DNA of 64,000 nt from Lachnospiraceae bacterium Phil5 (GTDB lineage: Bacteria > Bacillota > Clostridia > TANB77 > CAG-508). Shown piece after piece: positions 10,301-18,359 of this stretch. Where the stretch lies: NCBI GenBank assembly GCA_002633185.1, contig NWBM01000003.1:100107-164106 (forward strand). Reading direction: 5' to 3'. Position numbers and translations under genes: made by a program. Each line of letters opens with the position of its first letter. Positions within the stretch are counted from its first letter, which is position 1. Under the pieces are notes generated by a model, which was not told where the DNA came from, did not search any database, and saw nothing but the letters and a program-made list of their open reading frames with translations.

Positions 10301-11685
10301 TACAGAAAAACAGTATAATAAAACCTAAAACAGATACAGAGCAAGAAATATATAATGCTATACGTGATTTAATAAGTATAGATGAATTCTCTATTACCGA
10401 CGATTTTATAGATGACTTAGGAATAGATTCTCTTGCACTAACATCATTATATGTAGCATTAAAAAATCATAATTTAAATATGCAAGATTTTTATACATAT
10501 CCAAATATACAAGATTTAGCATATTTTATAGATAATAATAAAAAAACAAATTGCATGAAAATTGAAAAATCATCTATAGAAAAATGTAGAATTGTAAATA
10601 ACTCTAAACCAATGGATTTAAGCACAGTTCTGCTTACAGGTGCGACAGGATTTTTAGGAATTCACTTATTAAGAGAATTATTGTTAAATAAACAGACTAA
10701 AAAAATATATTGCATTATAAGAAATAAAATTGGAATTGAAGGCTATGACAGGCTTTTGAAGCTTATAGACTATTACTATAATTCAGATGCAAAACTATTA
10801 AAACTAATTTCTAAAAAAGTTATTGTTTTAAATGGAGATATTACTGAAAATTATTTTAATTTAGAAAAAGATGTTTATCAGCTTCTTCAAAAAGAAGTAA
10901 AAACAGTAATTAATTCAGCTGCAAATGTTAAGCATTTTGAAAAGCCTGAGCAAATAATAAAAGATAATGTATTAAGTGTAGATAATATTCTTGAATTTTG
11001 CGGTGAAAATATTTCACTTGCACACATGTCCACTTTATCTATTGCAGGCTTTAAAGAAAAAAATACTATAGACTCTATTTTTAATGAAAACACTTTATAT
11101 ATTAAACAAGGCTTTAACAATAATCCATATTTAATTAGTAAATTTAATGCAGAAATCCACATTTTAACAGCAATTGTGGATAAAAAAATAAATGCTAAAA
11201 TATTTAGATTAGGAAATATTATGCCAAGACAAAGTGATGGAAAATTTCAGCCTAATTTTAATCAAAATATTTTCATTTCTGCAATGAGAAATATCTACAA
11301 TTTAAAGGTTATTCCTCAAAATTTGTTGGACTTAGACGTGGAATTTAGCCCTGTTGACGAATGTGCAAAAAGTATTATAATTTTATTAAATAGTAAAAGA
11401 AAAAATGTTTTCCATATAGTAAATAATAATCTTATTTCTATAAAAAATTTAATAAAAATATTTGAAGAAAGCTCTTCCCCATTCACTTTAATTGATTATA
11501 ATAAATTCAAAAAAGAGCTTGAACAAAACACTGACAAATATGTTAGAGAATACATTTTGGAAAATAATTTAAATAATTATTCAGAAAAATGTACATTAAA
11601 TGAATTGTCAAAATATAATTTTAAATGGTTAAAAACAGACAATAATTATATAAAAAATATTATAAGTATTATTGGAAAGGAGTAA
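7372..11685 (+). CDS. Single-module NRPS: condensation, adenylation, carrier, thioester reductase
   Basis: Start ATG 7372 is chosen because AGAAGGG lies at 7351-7357 and the earlier ATGs sit at or next to the predicted transcript start. Domains in the 1437-residue product: condensation (about 5-430, active site HHILADG at 132-138); adenylation (about 450-960, YTSGSTGNPKG near 612, NLYGPSETT, YKTGDYAKI, GRKDDIVKVNGG); carrier (Ser about 1020 in GIDSL); NAD(P)-binding reductase (about 1085-1437, TGATGFLG). The product should leave as an aldehyde or alcohol. With no upstream module, the condensation domain may take an acyl donor. By hand alignment the A-domain pocket reads D-A-I-F-G-G-L-M-F-K; I assign no substrate. 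No phosphopantetheinyl transferase is in the window. The kinase gene follows 3 bases later. Confidence 0.9.
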   Translation: MNKELFPLTEPQKNFLQLEQVNCDEHNLYAIYSILKFPKTVDLKILDLTVNKVRELNDSIRIHFIKDDKTNEYMQYIEDYCYEKTDIIKSNSDDILKVVEKVKEIPFSVDGKPNKFYIVVLPSCVYILFASHHILADGYGMTNVANELKDFYYLIENNMPIENYPISSYKNFINREQEYLTSSRFEKDELYWKSQIAQTEPCTIFKNKTDSKKANRFDYPIPFELSEEIEKYCEQNKITEYSFYLAIVSIYYNYIYNLSNLTFGTPFLNRQKRNDEFFDTGLHVCTLPLNINIDINSDFVSLCNNINSANLSLYKHGNYPYNKIQKMFRNETNTNANLYEIGFSYQIGISEKEFVSKNYTKKENDGVGSCAWIFSGSQSNAITFHITQLNTQKIFSIDYIVSVFEDDEIEKINSVLFSLINQVLAGKTDLNNFNILLDEDIKLLNKFNSTGNIEEIDKNIIDYFDDAVKNHPLKTALICNQNELSYEEFNNKINFLTNYLLENKIEKNTPIALLFDKSFEMMISIFAVLKAECHYVPILPDENMDRISYIIKDCNPSCILTHNNYEKIVSKFKITTFNLDNIFGDYSSDKKYEIKNTHLRTIKPDDLAYMIYTSGSTGNPKGVQIMHKNITGFIESLKNNKALKPLFSDVSMSLLKYSFDASGIDIYSSLLIGGSLLIISKKDELNPVKVLELIAKYKVTRSFLIPKWIEHIVQTSLTYNYNLSNLKLLGTGGEVLKPALLKQFSEKYPQIKIANLYGPSETTMFTTYKIVSETEIESNNSSIGSPIPYSRIAIINSNNSFMPINTEGELIVYEDKNSIENLAKGYLNLEEQTSNRFINIFNPLTQETVRAYKTGDYAKINKNLEIEFIGRKDDIVKVNGGYLIALNEVEERINSLLADTESYAVAVPYKNTKAIVLFVKLTEKSFTTNTIKNFLKRNLSFYMQPKKIIDIPEIPRTSSGKIDRQKLREIAAQSFRIQKNSIIKPKTDTEQEIYNAIRDLISIDEFSITDDFIDDLGIDSLALTSLYVALKNHNLNMQDFYTYPNIQDLAYFIDNNKKTNCMKIEKSSIEKCRIVNNSKPMDLSTVLLTGATGFLGIHLLRELLLNKQTKKIYCIIRNKIGIEGYDRLLKLIDYYYNSDAKLLKLISKKVIVLNGDITENYFNLEKDVYQLLQKEVKTVINSAANVKHFEKPEQIIKDNVLSVDNILEFCGENISLAHMSTLSIAGFKEKNTIDSIFNENTLYIKQGFNNNPYLISKFNAEIHILTAIVDKKINAKIFRLGNIMPRQSDGKFQPNFNQNIFISAMRNIYNLKVIPQNLLDLDVEFSPVDECAKSIIILLNSKRKNVFHIVNNNLISIKNLIKIFEESSSPFTLIDYNKFKKELEQNTDKYVREYILENNLNNYSEKCTLNELSKYNFKWLKTDNNYIKNIISIIGKE

Positions 11686-11688
11686 TAT

Positions 11689-13710
11689 ATGAAAAAACAA
11701 AAGACACATAAAGAAGTAAAAAAATTTAAATTTAAATTTTATGCTTTGATATTTTTAGCTGACTTAATTGCTGTAGTAATTTCATATTATGTTATGCCTC
11801 TTGTTCAAAATTTTCCACCATATACAGAAGATTTCGCGTTTCAAGATGCAGTTCAAGTTTTAACACATGTTCAGCAATATACTGTTGCACTGGTATTTGG
11901 TGTAATATTACACGCTCTTTCATTTAAATTCTTAATGAAAGACATTTATAAATATTTAAATAAATTTTATAAAAAAGAACCTATTTCTTATGAGGAAGTA
12001 TTAAAGGTTAGAAAAGATTGTATAAATATTCCATACAAATTCTATGCATTTCAAATTATTCTATTATTTGGTGTTGGATTATTATTTAATTTTATAATGC
12101 TTGCTAACTTATTAAGCATAGTAAGATTTACACTTGCAATTCTTTCAATTGCTGCAATGCTTTCATTCTTATTACTTATAGTATCTCAAAAAATACTATA
12201 TAAAGTAATATTAACAACATATGAAGTCTATCCTAAATATGAAAAAAATACAGGGTACAGAATTACAAATTCTAAAAATATAATAATTCAAATGACTCCA
12301 ATTTTCGTTGTTGTATTAATAGTTATAACATTAATTGGATATTCAAAAGCTGTTACTCAAGAAGGATATGCATCAGCAAATTATTATAAAGCATATATTC
12401 AAACTAGGGAAATATCAAAATATGATGTTTCAATGGATAAATTGAAAAATATATTAAATACAATTCCATTAAAAACAGATAAAGATTACTATTTTATTAT
12501 TACTCCAGATGACAAAGAAATATATACATCAAATCCTAATGGAAAAGTAAGCTCATTTGCCTTATCTTATAGAGATTTCTTTGGTGATAGAACAGATGGA
12601 ATTTGGTATGAACAATTTGGTGTTGATGAGCAATTATTTAGTTATAAACTAGAAGATATTAATGGAAAAACATGGTATGTTGGATTCAAATACGAAACCG
12701 TTGATGCAAGCTTACTTACATATTATTCTGGAATTGTACTTTGTGTTACTATTCTATTTTCATACACATTATACTTCTCAACCAAAAATCTATCAAAAGA
12801 TGTTATTAAAATATCAACAAGCTTGAAAGAAATTTTAACAACTGGTAAAGGTCGCACTTTACCTATAACATCAAATGATGAGTTTGGTGACCTAGCATAT
12901 TATTACAACAAAATTCAGGAATTGAATGCTAGAAACATTGAAGAAATTCAAGACAATCAAGAGAAACTTATGGAAAAAGAACGTTTGGCTACACTTGGTC
13001 AAATGGTCGGCGGTATAGCACACAACTTAAAAACGCCTATAATGTCTATAGCAGGTGCTTGTGAAGGATTAGATGGATTAGTTAGAGAATATGATTCATC
13101 AATTGGAGATCCAGAGGTAACTGTAAATGACCATCACGAAATTGCTTCAGATATGAAAAATTGGATTGATAAAATTGAGACACATACAGAATATATGTCT
13201 GATATTATTACTGCAGTTAAAGGGCAAGTAGTTACTCTATCTAACCAAGAAGTAATTAATTTCACAATTGATGAATTAATAAAAAGAGTTAATATCTTAA
13301 TGAAACATGAACTTAAAAATTCATTAACTGATTTAAATATTGATATGAATAATGTAGACGCAAATTTAACTCTAAATGGAGATATAAACAGCTTAGTACA
13401 AGTATTAAATAACTTAATATCTAACGCAATTCAAAGCTATGACGGTCAAAAAAATAAACAAATTGATTTAGATTTTAATATGCAAAAAGGCAATTTAATA
13501 ATTTCAGTTAGAGATTATGGAAAGGGAATTTCAAAAGAAACTCAAGAAAAACTATTCAAGCAAATGGTTACAACCAAAGGAAAAAACGGCACAGGCCTTG
13601 GATTGTTTATGTCATACTCTAACATTAGAGCACATTTTAATGGTAATATTACATTCGAATCTGAACTTGGTAAGGGAAGTATTTTCCATGTAATTTTGCC
13701 TGTTAAGTAG
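11689..13710 (+). CDS. Multi-pass membrane sensor histidine kinase
   Basis: 673 residues with SD AAAGGAG and only 3 bases after the NRPS stop, so the two are co-transcribed. About six membrane segments (near 20-40, 60-80, 115-135, 140-165, 205-225 and 348-370), with an extracytoplasmic loop of about 120 residues between the last two. A HAMP-like linker follows, then the phospho-acceptor box GGIAHNLKTP (His445) and the ATPase domain (N box NNLISNA, GTGLGLFMS, GKGSIFHV). The loop is a plausible ligand sensor. The likely partner is the response regulator downstream. The TAG stop (13708-13710) is part of the GTAG of a REP pair. Confidence 0.9.
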   Translation: MKKQKTHKEVKKFKFKFYALIFLADLIAVVISYYVMPLVQNFPPYTEDFAFQDAVQVLTHVQQYTVALVFGVILHALSFKFLMKDIYKYLNKFYKKEPISYEEVLKVRKDCINIPYKFYAFQIILLFGVGLLFNFIMLANLLSIVRFTLAILSIAAMLSFLLLIVSQKILYKVILTTYEVYPKYEKNTGYRITNSKNIIIQMTPIFVVVLIVITLIGYSKAVTQEGYASANYYKAYIQTREISKYDVSMDKLKNILNTIPLKTDKDYYFIITPDDKEIYTSNPNGKVSSFALSYRDFFGDRTDGIWYEQFGVDEQLFSYKLEDINGKTWYVGFKYETVDASLLTYYSGIVLCVTILFSYTLYFSTKNLSKDVIKISTSLKEILTTGKGRTLPITSNDEFGDLAYYYNKIQELNARNIEEIQDNQEKLMEKERLATLGQMVGGIAHNLKTPIMSIAGACEGLDGLVREYDSSIGDPEVTVNDHHEIASDMKNWIDKIETHTEYMSDIITAVKGQVVTLSNQEVINFTIDELIKRVNILMKHELKNSLTDLNIDMNNVDANLTLNGDINSLVQVLNNLISNAIQSYDGQKNKQIDLDFNMQKGNLIISVRDYGKGISKETQEKLFKQMVTTKGKNGTGLGLFMSYSNIRAHFNGNITFESELGKGSIFHVILPVK

Positions 13711-13757
13711 TTTTTTGGGACACCTCCAATGTTTTTTGGAGGTGTCCCAAAAAATCT
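13707..13757. repeat. Compact REPIN pair (locus R3)
   Basis: GTAG (13707-13710) then TTTTTTGGGACACCTCCA, a 3-4 base centre, and the reverse copy with core GGAGGTGTCCC (13738-13748). The two arms would form a long hairpin. It carries the kinase stop codon at its left edge and the first base of the next promoter's -35 box at its right edge. Confidence 0.9.
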
Positions 13758-13785
13758 TGACGAATGTTCTTTTTTTTCATATAAT
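13757..13785 (+). promoter_or_regulatory. Sigma-A promoter of the HD-GYP regulator, abutting a REPIN
   Basis: TTGACG (13757-13762), 17 bases, TATAAT (13780-13785). The -35 box begins on the last REP base, so the regulator has a promoter separate from the NRPS-kinase unit. Confidence 0.75.
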
Positions 13786-13816
13786 AAAAAAAAATACCCC
13801 TATAAGGAGTGATAAG

Positions 13817-14869
13817 ATGAGAAAATATAATGAAGCAACACAAACTGAACAAAATTACAAAATACTTGCAGTTGATGATGAGGAAGGAATTATTGATTCT
13901 TTGTCTATTGTTTTGAAGCGTTCTGGATATCATTTTACTGGTATTACAGACCCAATGGAAGCAATAGAATTAATTAAGAAAGAGCATTTTGATTTATTAT
14001 TACTTGACTTTTTAATGACACCTTATCATGGTGATCAAGTTGTTGAAGAAATTCGTAAATTTAATAAAGAATTATATATTTTATTGTTAACAGGTCATAA
14101 AGATTTGGCTCCACCTTTGGAAACTATTAAAAAACTAGATATTCAAGGTTATTGTGAAAAGAGCAACAAGTTTGATCAATTACTTTTATTAATTGAATCT
14201 GGAATCAAATCTATTAAACAAATGGAAGAAATTAAGAGAATTAATGAAGAGTTACAAGATGCAAATGATAAGCTTGAAAAGGCGTATTTAGAAAGCATTG
14301 AAACTTTACGTTATACAGTTGAAGCTAAAGACCCTTATACTAAAGGCCACTCTGATAGAGTTTCTGAATTCTCCGTATTAATTGGTAAAAAAATGGGATT
14401 AAGTGAAGAAGAATTAAAAACTCTACGCATTGGCGGATTATTCCATGATATTGGTAAAATCGGTATTCCAGATAGTATTTTACTAAAAGAATCTAAATTA
14501 ACTGTTGATGAATATTCTGAAATAAAACATCACCCATCGATTGGCGTTCACATACTTTCAAATGCAACAATTTTCAAAGATATAATTCCAATTGTTAAAT
14601 ATCATCATGAAAGATATGATGGTAGAGGATATCCTGAAAACCTTAAAGGAGAAGATATTCCATTGCTTGCTAGAATTACTGCAGTTGCAGATTCTTTTGA
14701 TGCTATGTCTTCTAGACGTACTTACAGAGATAATTTAGAATTAGAGAAGATTATTAGTGAAATTGAAGAAAATAAAAATACGCAATTTGATCCACGTATT
14801 GCAGATGTATTTTTGGATATAATTAGAAATGATTATGATTCAATTAAAGAAATTCAGGAAAAATATTAA
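13817..14869 (+). CDS. Response regulator with HD-GYP phosphodiesterase domain
   Basis: ATG 13817 follows SD AAGGAG (13804-13809). The frame is open upstream but runs through the REPIN and lacks an SD there. Of 350 residues, about 15-135 are a receiver domain (VDDEE, phospho-acceptor Asp64 in LLLLDFLMTP, LTGHKD), 140-165 a coiled-coil linker, and 170-345 an HD-GYP domain with HDIGK (His210-Asp211), KHHPSIG and HHERYDGRGYP. All metal and GYP residues are present, so c-di-GMP hydrolysis is likely. RpfG has the same architecture. The likely kinase is the gene just upstream. Confidence 0.92.
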   Translation: MRKYNEATQTEQNYKILAVDDEEGIIDSLSIVLKRSGYHFTGITDPMEAIELIKKEHFDLLLLDFLMTPYHGDQVVEEIRKFNKELYILLLTGHKDLAPPLETIKKLDIQGYCEKSNKFDQLLLLIESGIKSIKQMEEIKRINEELQDANDKLEKAYLESIETLRYTVEAKDPYTKGHSDRVSEFSVLIGKKMGLSEEELKTLRIGGLFHDIGKIGIPDSILLKESKLTVDEYSEIKHHPSIGVHILSNATIFKDIIPIVKYHHERYDGRGYPENLKGEDIPLLARITAVADSFDAMSSRRTYRDNLELEKIISEIEENKNTQFDPRIADVFLDIIRNDYDSIKEIQEKY

Positions 14870-14890
14870 AATGGAGGCAAAAATCGCACT

Positions 14891-15820
14891 ATGAACTCTG
14901 CATTAAAAAATCTACGCATTGGAATTGTTTTCTCTGGCGGATTCGCTAAAGGTGCATATGAAATTGGATTTTGCAAAGCTCTATTAGAACATACAAATAT
15001 AGAAAATATAAAAGCCGTAAGTGGTGCTTCAATTGGAGCTCTAAACGCTTATGGCTTTATAAATAATAATTTAGATTACTTATTAGATATCTGGAGAAAT
15101 TTGGAATTCAAATCTGCCAAAGAATTCTTCGTAAAATCTAATAAACGAAAAATTATTTATGATTATATTGAGCAAATGCATTCAAATACATGTGTAAACA
15201 ATTCTGCATCATGCTATATAGACTATATAAAAGTACCAAATATTTCGCTTTGTTATAAAAACATAAATAAAGAAATTGGAAATAATCAAAAAGATTTTTT
15301 AAAAGCCTGTGTTTCAGTCCCTGGTTTGTACAACCCTATCTTAGTAAATAATGATTATTTCGTTGATGGAGCTTTCCTTGACAACACACCAATTACGCCA
15401 ATGGAAAACGAAGACTTAGATGTAATATTTGTTTTAAGATTTGACCACGCAAGCGAACAATATGAGGACTTAAAAACTAATGCTTCAATTATTGAAGTTG
15501 TTTTTGAAGATGATAAAAAATTAAAAGATTATTTTTATTTTAATAGCAGTTTAACAAACAAGCTTATTGAACAAGGGTACAGAAAATCAAAAGATATTTT
15601 AGACATTGTTTTTAAATATGGACAAGACCTAGAATATATAAACAAAATTGCACGAATTAATAACCAAGAATCTTATAAACATTTTATTCCTAAAAGTGGT
15701 GAAGAGCTTGTAAATAAAATGAATAAATTAAGAAAAATATTTAAAAACGAATTAGACGATAATAATAATTCTATTAATTATGAAATTGATAGTAATAAAA
15801 TAACCAAAAATGTCATATAA
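14891..15820 (+). CDS. Patatin-like phospholipase
   Basis: 309 residues. It has the patatin features in order: the oxyanion-hole loop SGGFAKGAYEIGF (about 16-28), the nucleophile elbow GASIG and the catalytic Asp in VDGAF. No signal peptide is visible, so it is probably cytoplasmic. SD is ATGGAGG, 13 bases from the ATG at 14891. It starts 21 bases after the HD-GYP gene and is probably in the same transcript. It could release acyl chains for, or hydrolyse, the acyl product of the nearby NRPS; this is inference. Confidence 0.85.
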   Translation: MNSALKNLRIGIVFSGGFAKGAYEIGFCKALLEHTNIENIKAVSGASIGALNAYGFINNNLDYLLDIWRNLEFKSAKEFFVKSNKRKIIYDYIEQMHSNTCVNNSASCYIDYIKVPNISLCYKNINKEIGNNQKDFLKACVSVPGLYNPILVNNDYFVDGAFLDNTPITPMENEDLDVIFVLRFDHASEQYEDLKTNASIIEVVFEDDKKLKDYFYFNSSLTNKLIEQGYRKSKDILDIVFKYGQDLEYINKIARINNQESYKHFIPKSGEELVNKMNKLRKIFKNELDDNNNSINYEIDSNKITKNVI

Positions 15821-15866
15821 TACATAATATAAAAATAATTAATTAATATTATTTTTGTATTATGTA

Positions 15867-15895
15867 TTGACATTTATAATAATATATCATATAAT
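15867..15895 (+). promoter_or_regulatory. Consensus tRNA promoter
   Basis: TTGACA (15867-15872), 17 bases, TATAAT (15890-15895): a perfect sigma-A match, 16 bases before the tRNA. Confidence 0.9.
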
Positions 15896-15911
15896 GTATG
15901 AAGTCATTTAT

Positions 15912-15987
15912 CGCGGGGTGGAGCAGTTGGCAGCTCGTTGGGCTCATAACCCAAAGGTCGGAGGTTCGAGTCCTCCCCCCGCAACCA
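15912..15987 (+). tRNA. Initiator tRNA-fMet (CAT anticodon)
   Basis: 76-base cloverleaf with encoded CCA. Anticodon loop CTCATAA. Two initiator marks are visible: the unpaired C1:A72 at the acceptor end and three G:C pairs (GGG/CCC) in the anticodon stem. Confidence 0.95.
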
Positions 15988-15992
15988 AAACA

Positions 15993-16026
15993 AAAACCAG
16001 TTTCGAATTATTTCGCAACTGGTTTT
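15993..16026. terminator. Bidirectional terminator
   Basis: AAAACCAGTT (15993-16002) pairs with AACTGGTTTT (16017-16026), with T runs on both strands. It serves the tRNA on + and the comEA remnant on -. Confidence 0.85.
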
Positions 16027-16029
16027 ATT

Positions 16030-16684
16030 TTATTTTACTGTTATTTCATCCTTAATTCCATTATATTTTTCATTCCCTACCCCACTTACTTTTTTAATGT
16101 CCTCTTTTGTATTAAATTTTCCATTTTTATTTCTATATTCAATTATTTTAGCAGCAATTGATGGTCCAATCCCGGTTAATGTTTCTAGTTCTGTTTGAGT
16201 AGCCACATTAATATTAACTTTTCCATAACTTTCCCCATTCCCTTCAATTACAATATTTTTACCACCATCTGAACTTATATAATTTTCTTTATTAACATCA
16301 ATATCATCAACACTCGGAATTCTAATTTTATTTCCATCACTTAAAATAAATGCTAAATTTACTTTACTTAAATCAGCCTTTTCGGTAACTCCACCTGCTA
16401 ATTCAATTGCATTAATTATTCTGTCACCGTTCGTGTATTTCAACAATTCCAGGATTTTTTATCTCACCAATAATATGTACAAAAATATAATCATTTTCAT
16501 TATTTTCCTGTTTTTTATTTTCTGTGTCATTTTTATTTGAAATGCCCTGTATCTCATCACTTTCACTTACTACAAAATTATCTTTTTCTTTTTTAGACAT
16601 ACTTATAAACACAACAATAATGCATAATAAAATAATTAAAAATAAAATTATTATGCTCTTTTTATTAATATTAATTTTATTCAT
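16030..16684 (-). pseudogene. comEA: comEA-like DNA receptor gene with a one-base frameshift
   Basis: Two overlapping frames make one ComEA. The first (16684-16424; SD GGAG) encodes a membrane anchor (about 10-30) and the start of the SLBB domain, ending GIVEIHER. The second (to 16030) continues the SLBB domain (GDRIINAIELAGG) and two helix-hairpin-helix motifs (TLTGIGPSIAAKII, KVSGVGNEKYNGI) that bind DNA. Removing one base near 16429 (complement of an ACGG tetramer) restores VEIHEGDRIINAIE, the expected sequence. ComEA captures DNA outside the membrane during competence. It could be a real disruption or an assembly error; the rest is intact. Confidence 0.85.
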
Positions 16685-16904
16685 TGATCACACTCCATAA
16701 ATCAGTTTGAAATTTAATAAATAAAATTTGTAATCACCTCCTATATAAATTAATATTTGAATAATTAATATCTGCTTAACACCACCTCCTTTATTGAAAA
16801 ATTTGATTTAAATTTTCTTGTGAATAAATAAGAATAATTTAAGAATATTTGATAATAAATAATTTTAAAAAAATATATTGAAAAAATTATATTTATAGGG
16901 ATTA
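16685..16904. other. AT-rich spacer with two unused SD-like sites
   Basis: On the minus strand upstream of comEA there are two perfect Shine-Dalgarno sequences, AAAGGAGGTG near 16795 and ATAGGAGGTG near 16744. Neither precedes an ordinary start codon with a sizeable frame. Very short leader peptides are possible. No other feature is seen. Confidence 0.35.
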
Positions 16905-16938
16905 AATTGGTGATGATTAGTTATAATCATCACCAATT
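16905..16938 (-). terminator. Hairpin overlapping the stop codon of the LCP gene
   Basis: AATTGGTGATGATTA (16905-16919) and TAATCATCACCAATT (16924-16938) are a perfect 15-bp inverted repeat with a 4-base loop. It contains the last codons and the TAA stop of the LCP gene. The T-tract is weak, so it may be a stabilising 3' hairpin rather than an efficient terminator. Confidence 0.65.
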
Positions 16939-18338
16939 ATTATTGTGAAATCAACCGAACTTTTTTCATTGCTAGAAGATTCTGCAATTATTCCAACGCC
17001 TATTGTTTCTTTTAATTTATTTGCTACTTCAGACTTCTGTTTTGTTCTGTTCATTATTGTTGTTGTTTTTGTTTTAGATGTAGTTCCAACAGATTCAATA
17101 GTATATCCATTTTCTTTTAATAAATTTTGCATATTTGTTAAATTTTTTTCATCTGATGTTCCATTTAATATTTTTACCGTTATTTTTGTATTTGCTTCTT
17201 GCTCTTCTGTTAACTCAGTTTTAAATAACTCTTGCACCAATTTCTGAGTCTCTTTTTTATTATATGAATAAAACCACAAATTATTTATTTTTTCTGGTAC
17301 ACCTGGAACTGTCCCAGTTTTTAAATTTTCTGTTTTAAAATCTAGCAAATATGGTGCATAATCTTTTAAATTCCAAATACTAAAATTAGTTTCAACATTT
17401 TCATTTGCAATTCTAATGTAATCATCTATTGCAGTAATATTTTTAGGCTTAACAAGCTGCTTAATTACCTCTGTAATAAACTCTCTTTGTGTTCTCATTC
17501 TACCTATATCTTGCTCTCCATAATCTTTTGGATATGTTGAACCATCATTATTATGTCTAAATCTCACACATTGTTCTGCTTTATCTCCATCAAGCAATTG
17601 ATAGCCTTGTTTTAGGTGAATATATAAATCTTGGCTTGGATCATCATAATCCATGTCTATTGGAACATAAAAATATATTCCTCCAACACTATCAACCAAT
17701 TCTCTTAATCCTTTGGTATCAACTTTTATGTAATAGTTGATATCTAATCCTGTAATGTTTCTAACTTTTTCCACTAGTTTATCTGGATTAGTTTGATAAA
17801 CCGCATTTATTTTATCATATGCTGATGCTGAAGCTCTACTTCTTCCAACAAATGTATCTCTTGGAATAGATAGTAATGCCGCATCTTGTGTTTTTGGGTC
17901 ATATGAACATACTAAAAGTGTATCTGTTAAATTTTGACTTTGTCCTACAAGTAAAATATTTACTCTAGACAACCTTGCTAGAGTGTTTGAATCATGTCCC
18001 AACATTGTTGCAACAAAACCACCCATAGTCCATCCATTTTCATTCATTCCTTTTATTATTTTATATCCAAAATGAACAATAACCGCTATTAAAAGTACTA
18101 AAATTATTTTTAGAACTATTTTTTTCTTCTTCTTTTTTGGCTTATGTTTTCTTTCTTTGAAATCCTCTTCAGGACTATATACTTCTTCTTCAACTTTCTT
18201 TTTATTCTTTCTTTTTTCTGAAGAATCTGTTGGTATATTAATTGTTATCTCGTCAACAACTGAGGCTTTTCTCTTCTTTTGTCTTTCAAATTCTAACTCT
18301 CTATCGCTAGACTTTCTTCCTATTTTTTTATTATTCAA
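16917..18338 (-). CDS. LytR-CpsA-Psr (LCP) family protein
   Basis: The start is most likely TTG at 18338 (AGGAG 9 bases upstream); the TTG at 18347 abuts the SD. About 473 residues: a charged basic N-terminus, one membrane segment (about 75-95), the LCP domain (about 125-330; ILLVGQS, TDTLLVCSYDP, LLSIPRDTFV, YDKINAVY, VRFRHNNDG, QDIGRMRTQREF) and a C-terminal LytR_C domain (about 385-470). LCP enzymes attach anionic polymers to peptidoglycan outside the membrane. It is last in the ykvI-like/DUF5711/CvpA/LCP unit. Confidence 0.9.
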   Translation of the reverse strand: MNNKKIGRKSSDRELEFERQKKRKASVVDEITINIPTDSSEKRKNKKKVEEEVYSPEEDFKERKHKPKKKKKKIVLKIILVLLIAVIVHFGYKIIKGMNENGWTMGGFVATMLGHDSNTLARLSRVNILLVGQSQNLTDTLLVCSYDPKTQDAALLSIPRDTFVGRSRASASAYDKINAVYQTNPDKLVEKVRNITGLDINYYIKVDTKGLRELVDSVGGIYFYVPIDMDYDDPSQDLYIHLKQGYQLLDGDKAEQCVRFRHNNDGSTYPKDYGEQDIGRMRTQREFITEVIKQLVKPKNITAIDDYIRIANENVETNFSIWNLKDYAPYLLDFKTENLKTGTVPGVPEKINNLWFYSYNKKETQKLVQELFKTELTEEQEANTKITVKILNGTSDEKNLTNMQNLLKENGYTIESVGTTSKTKTTTIMNRTKQKSEVANKLKETIGVGIIAESSSNEKSSVDFTIIIGDDYN

Positions 18339-18359
18339 AAATCTCAACTCCTAATTATA

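Noticed and set aside
16424-16446. Programmed ribosomal frameshift in comEA or virD4
   Set aside because: Neither site has a slippery heptamer, and the extra base falls within a conserved motif. Mutation or sequence error is simpler.
16685-16916. Riboswitch upstream of comEA
   Set aside because: Only AT-rich sequence and two SD-like sites are present, with no recognised aptamer.
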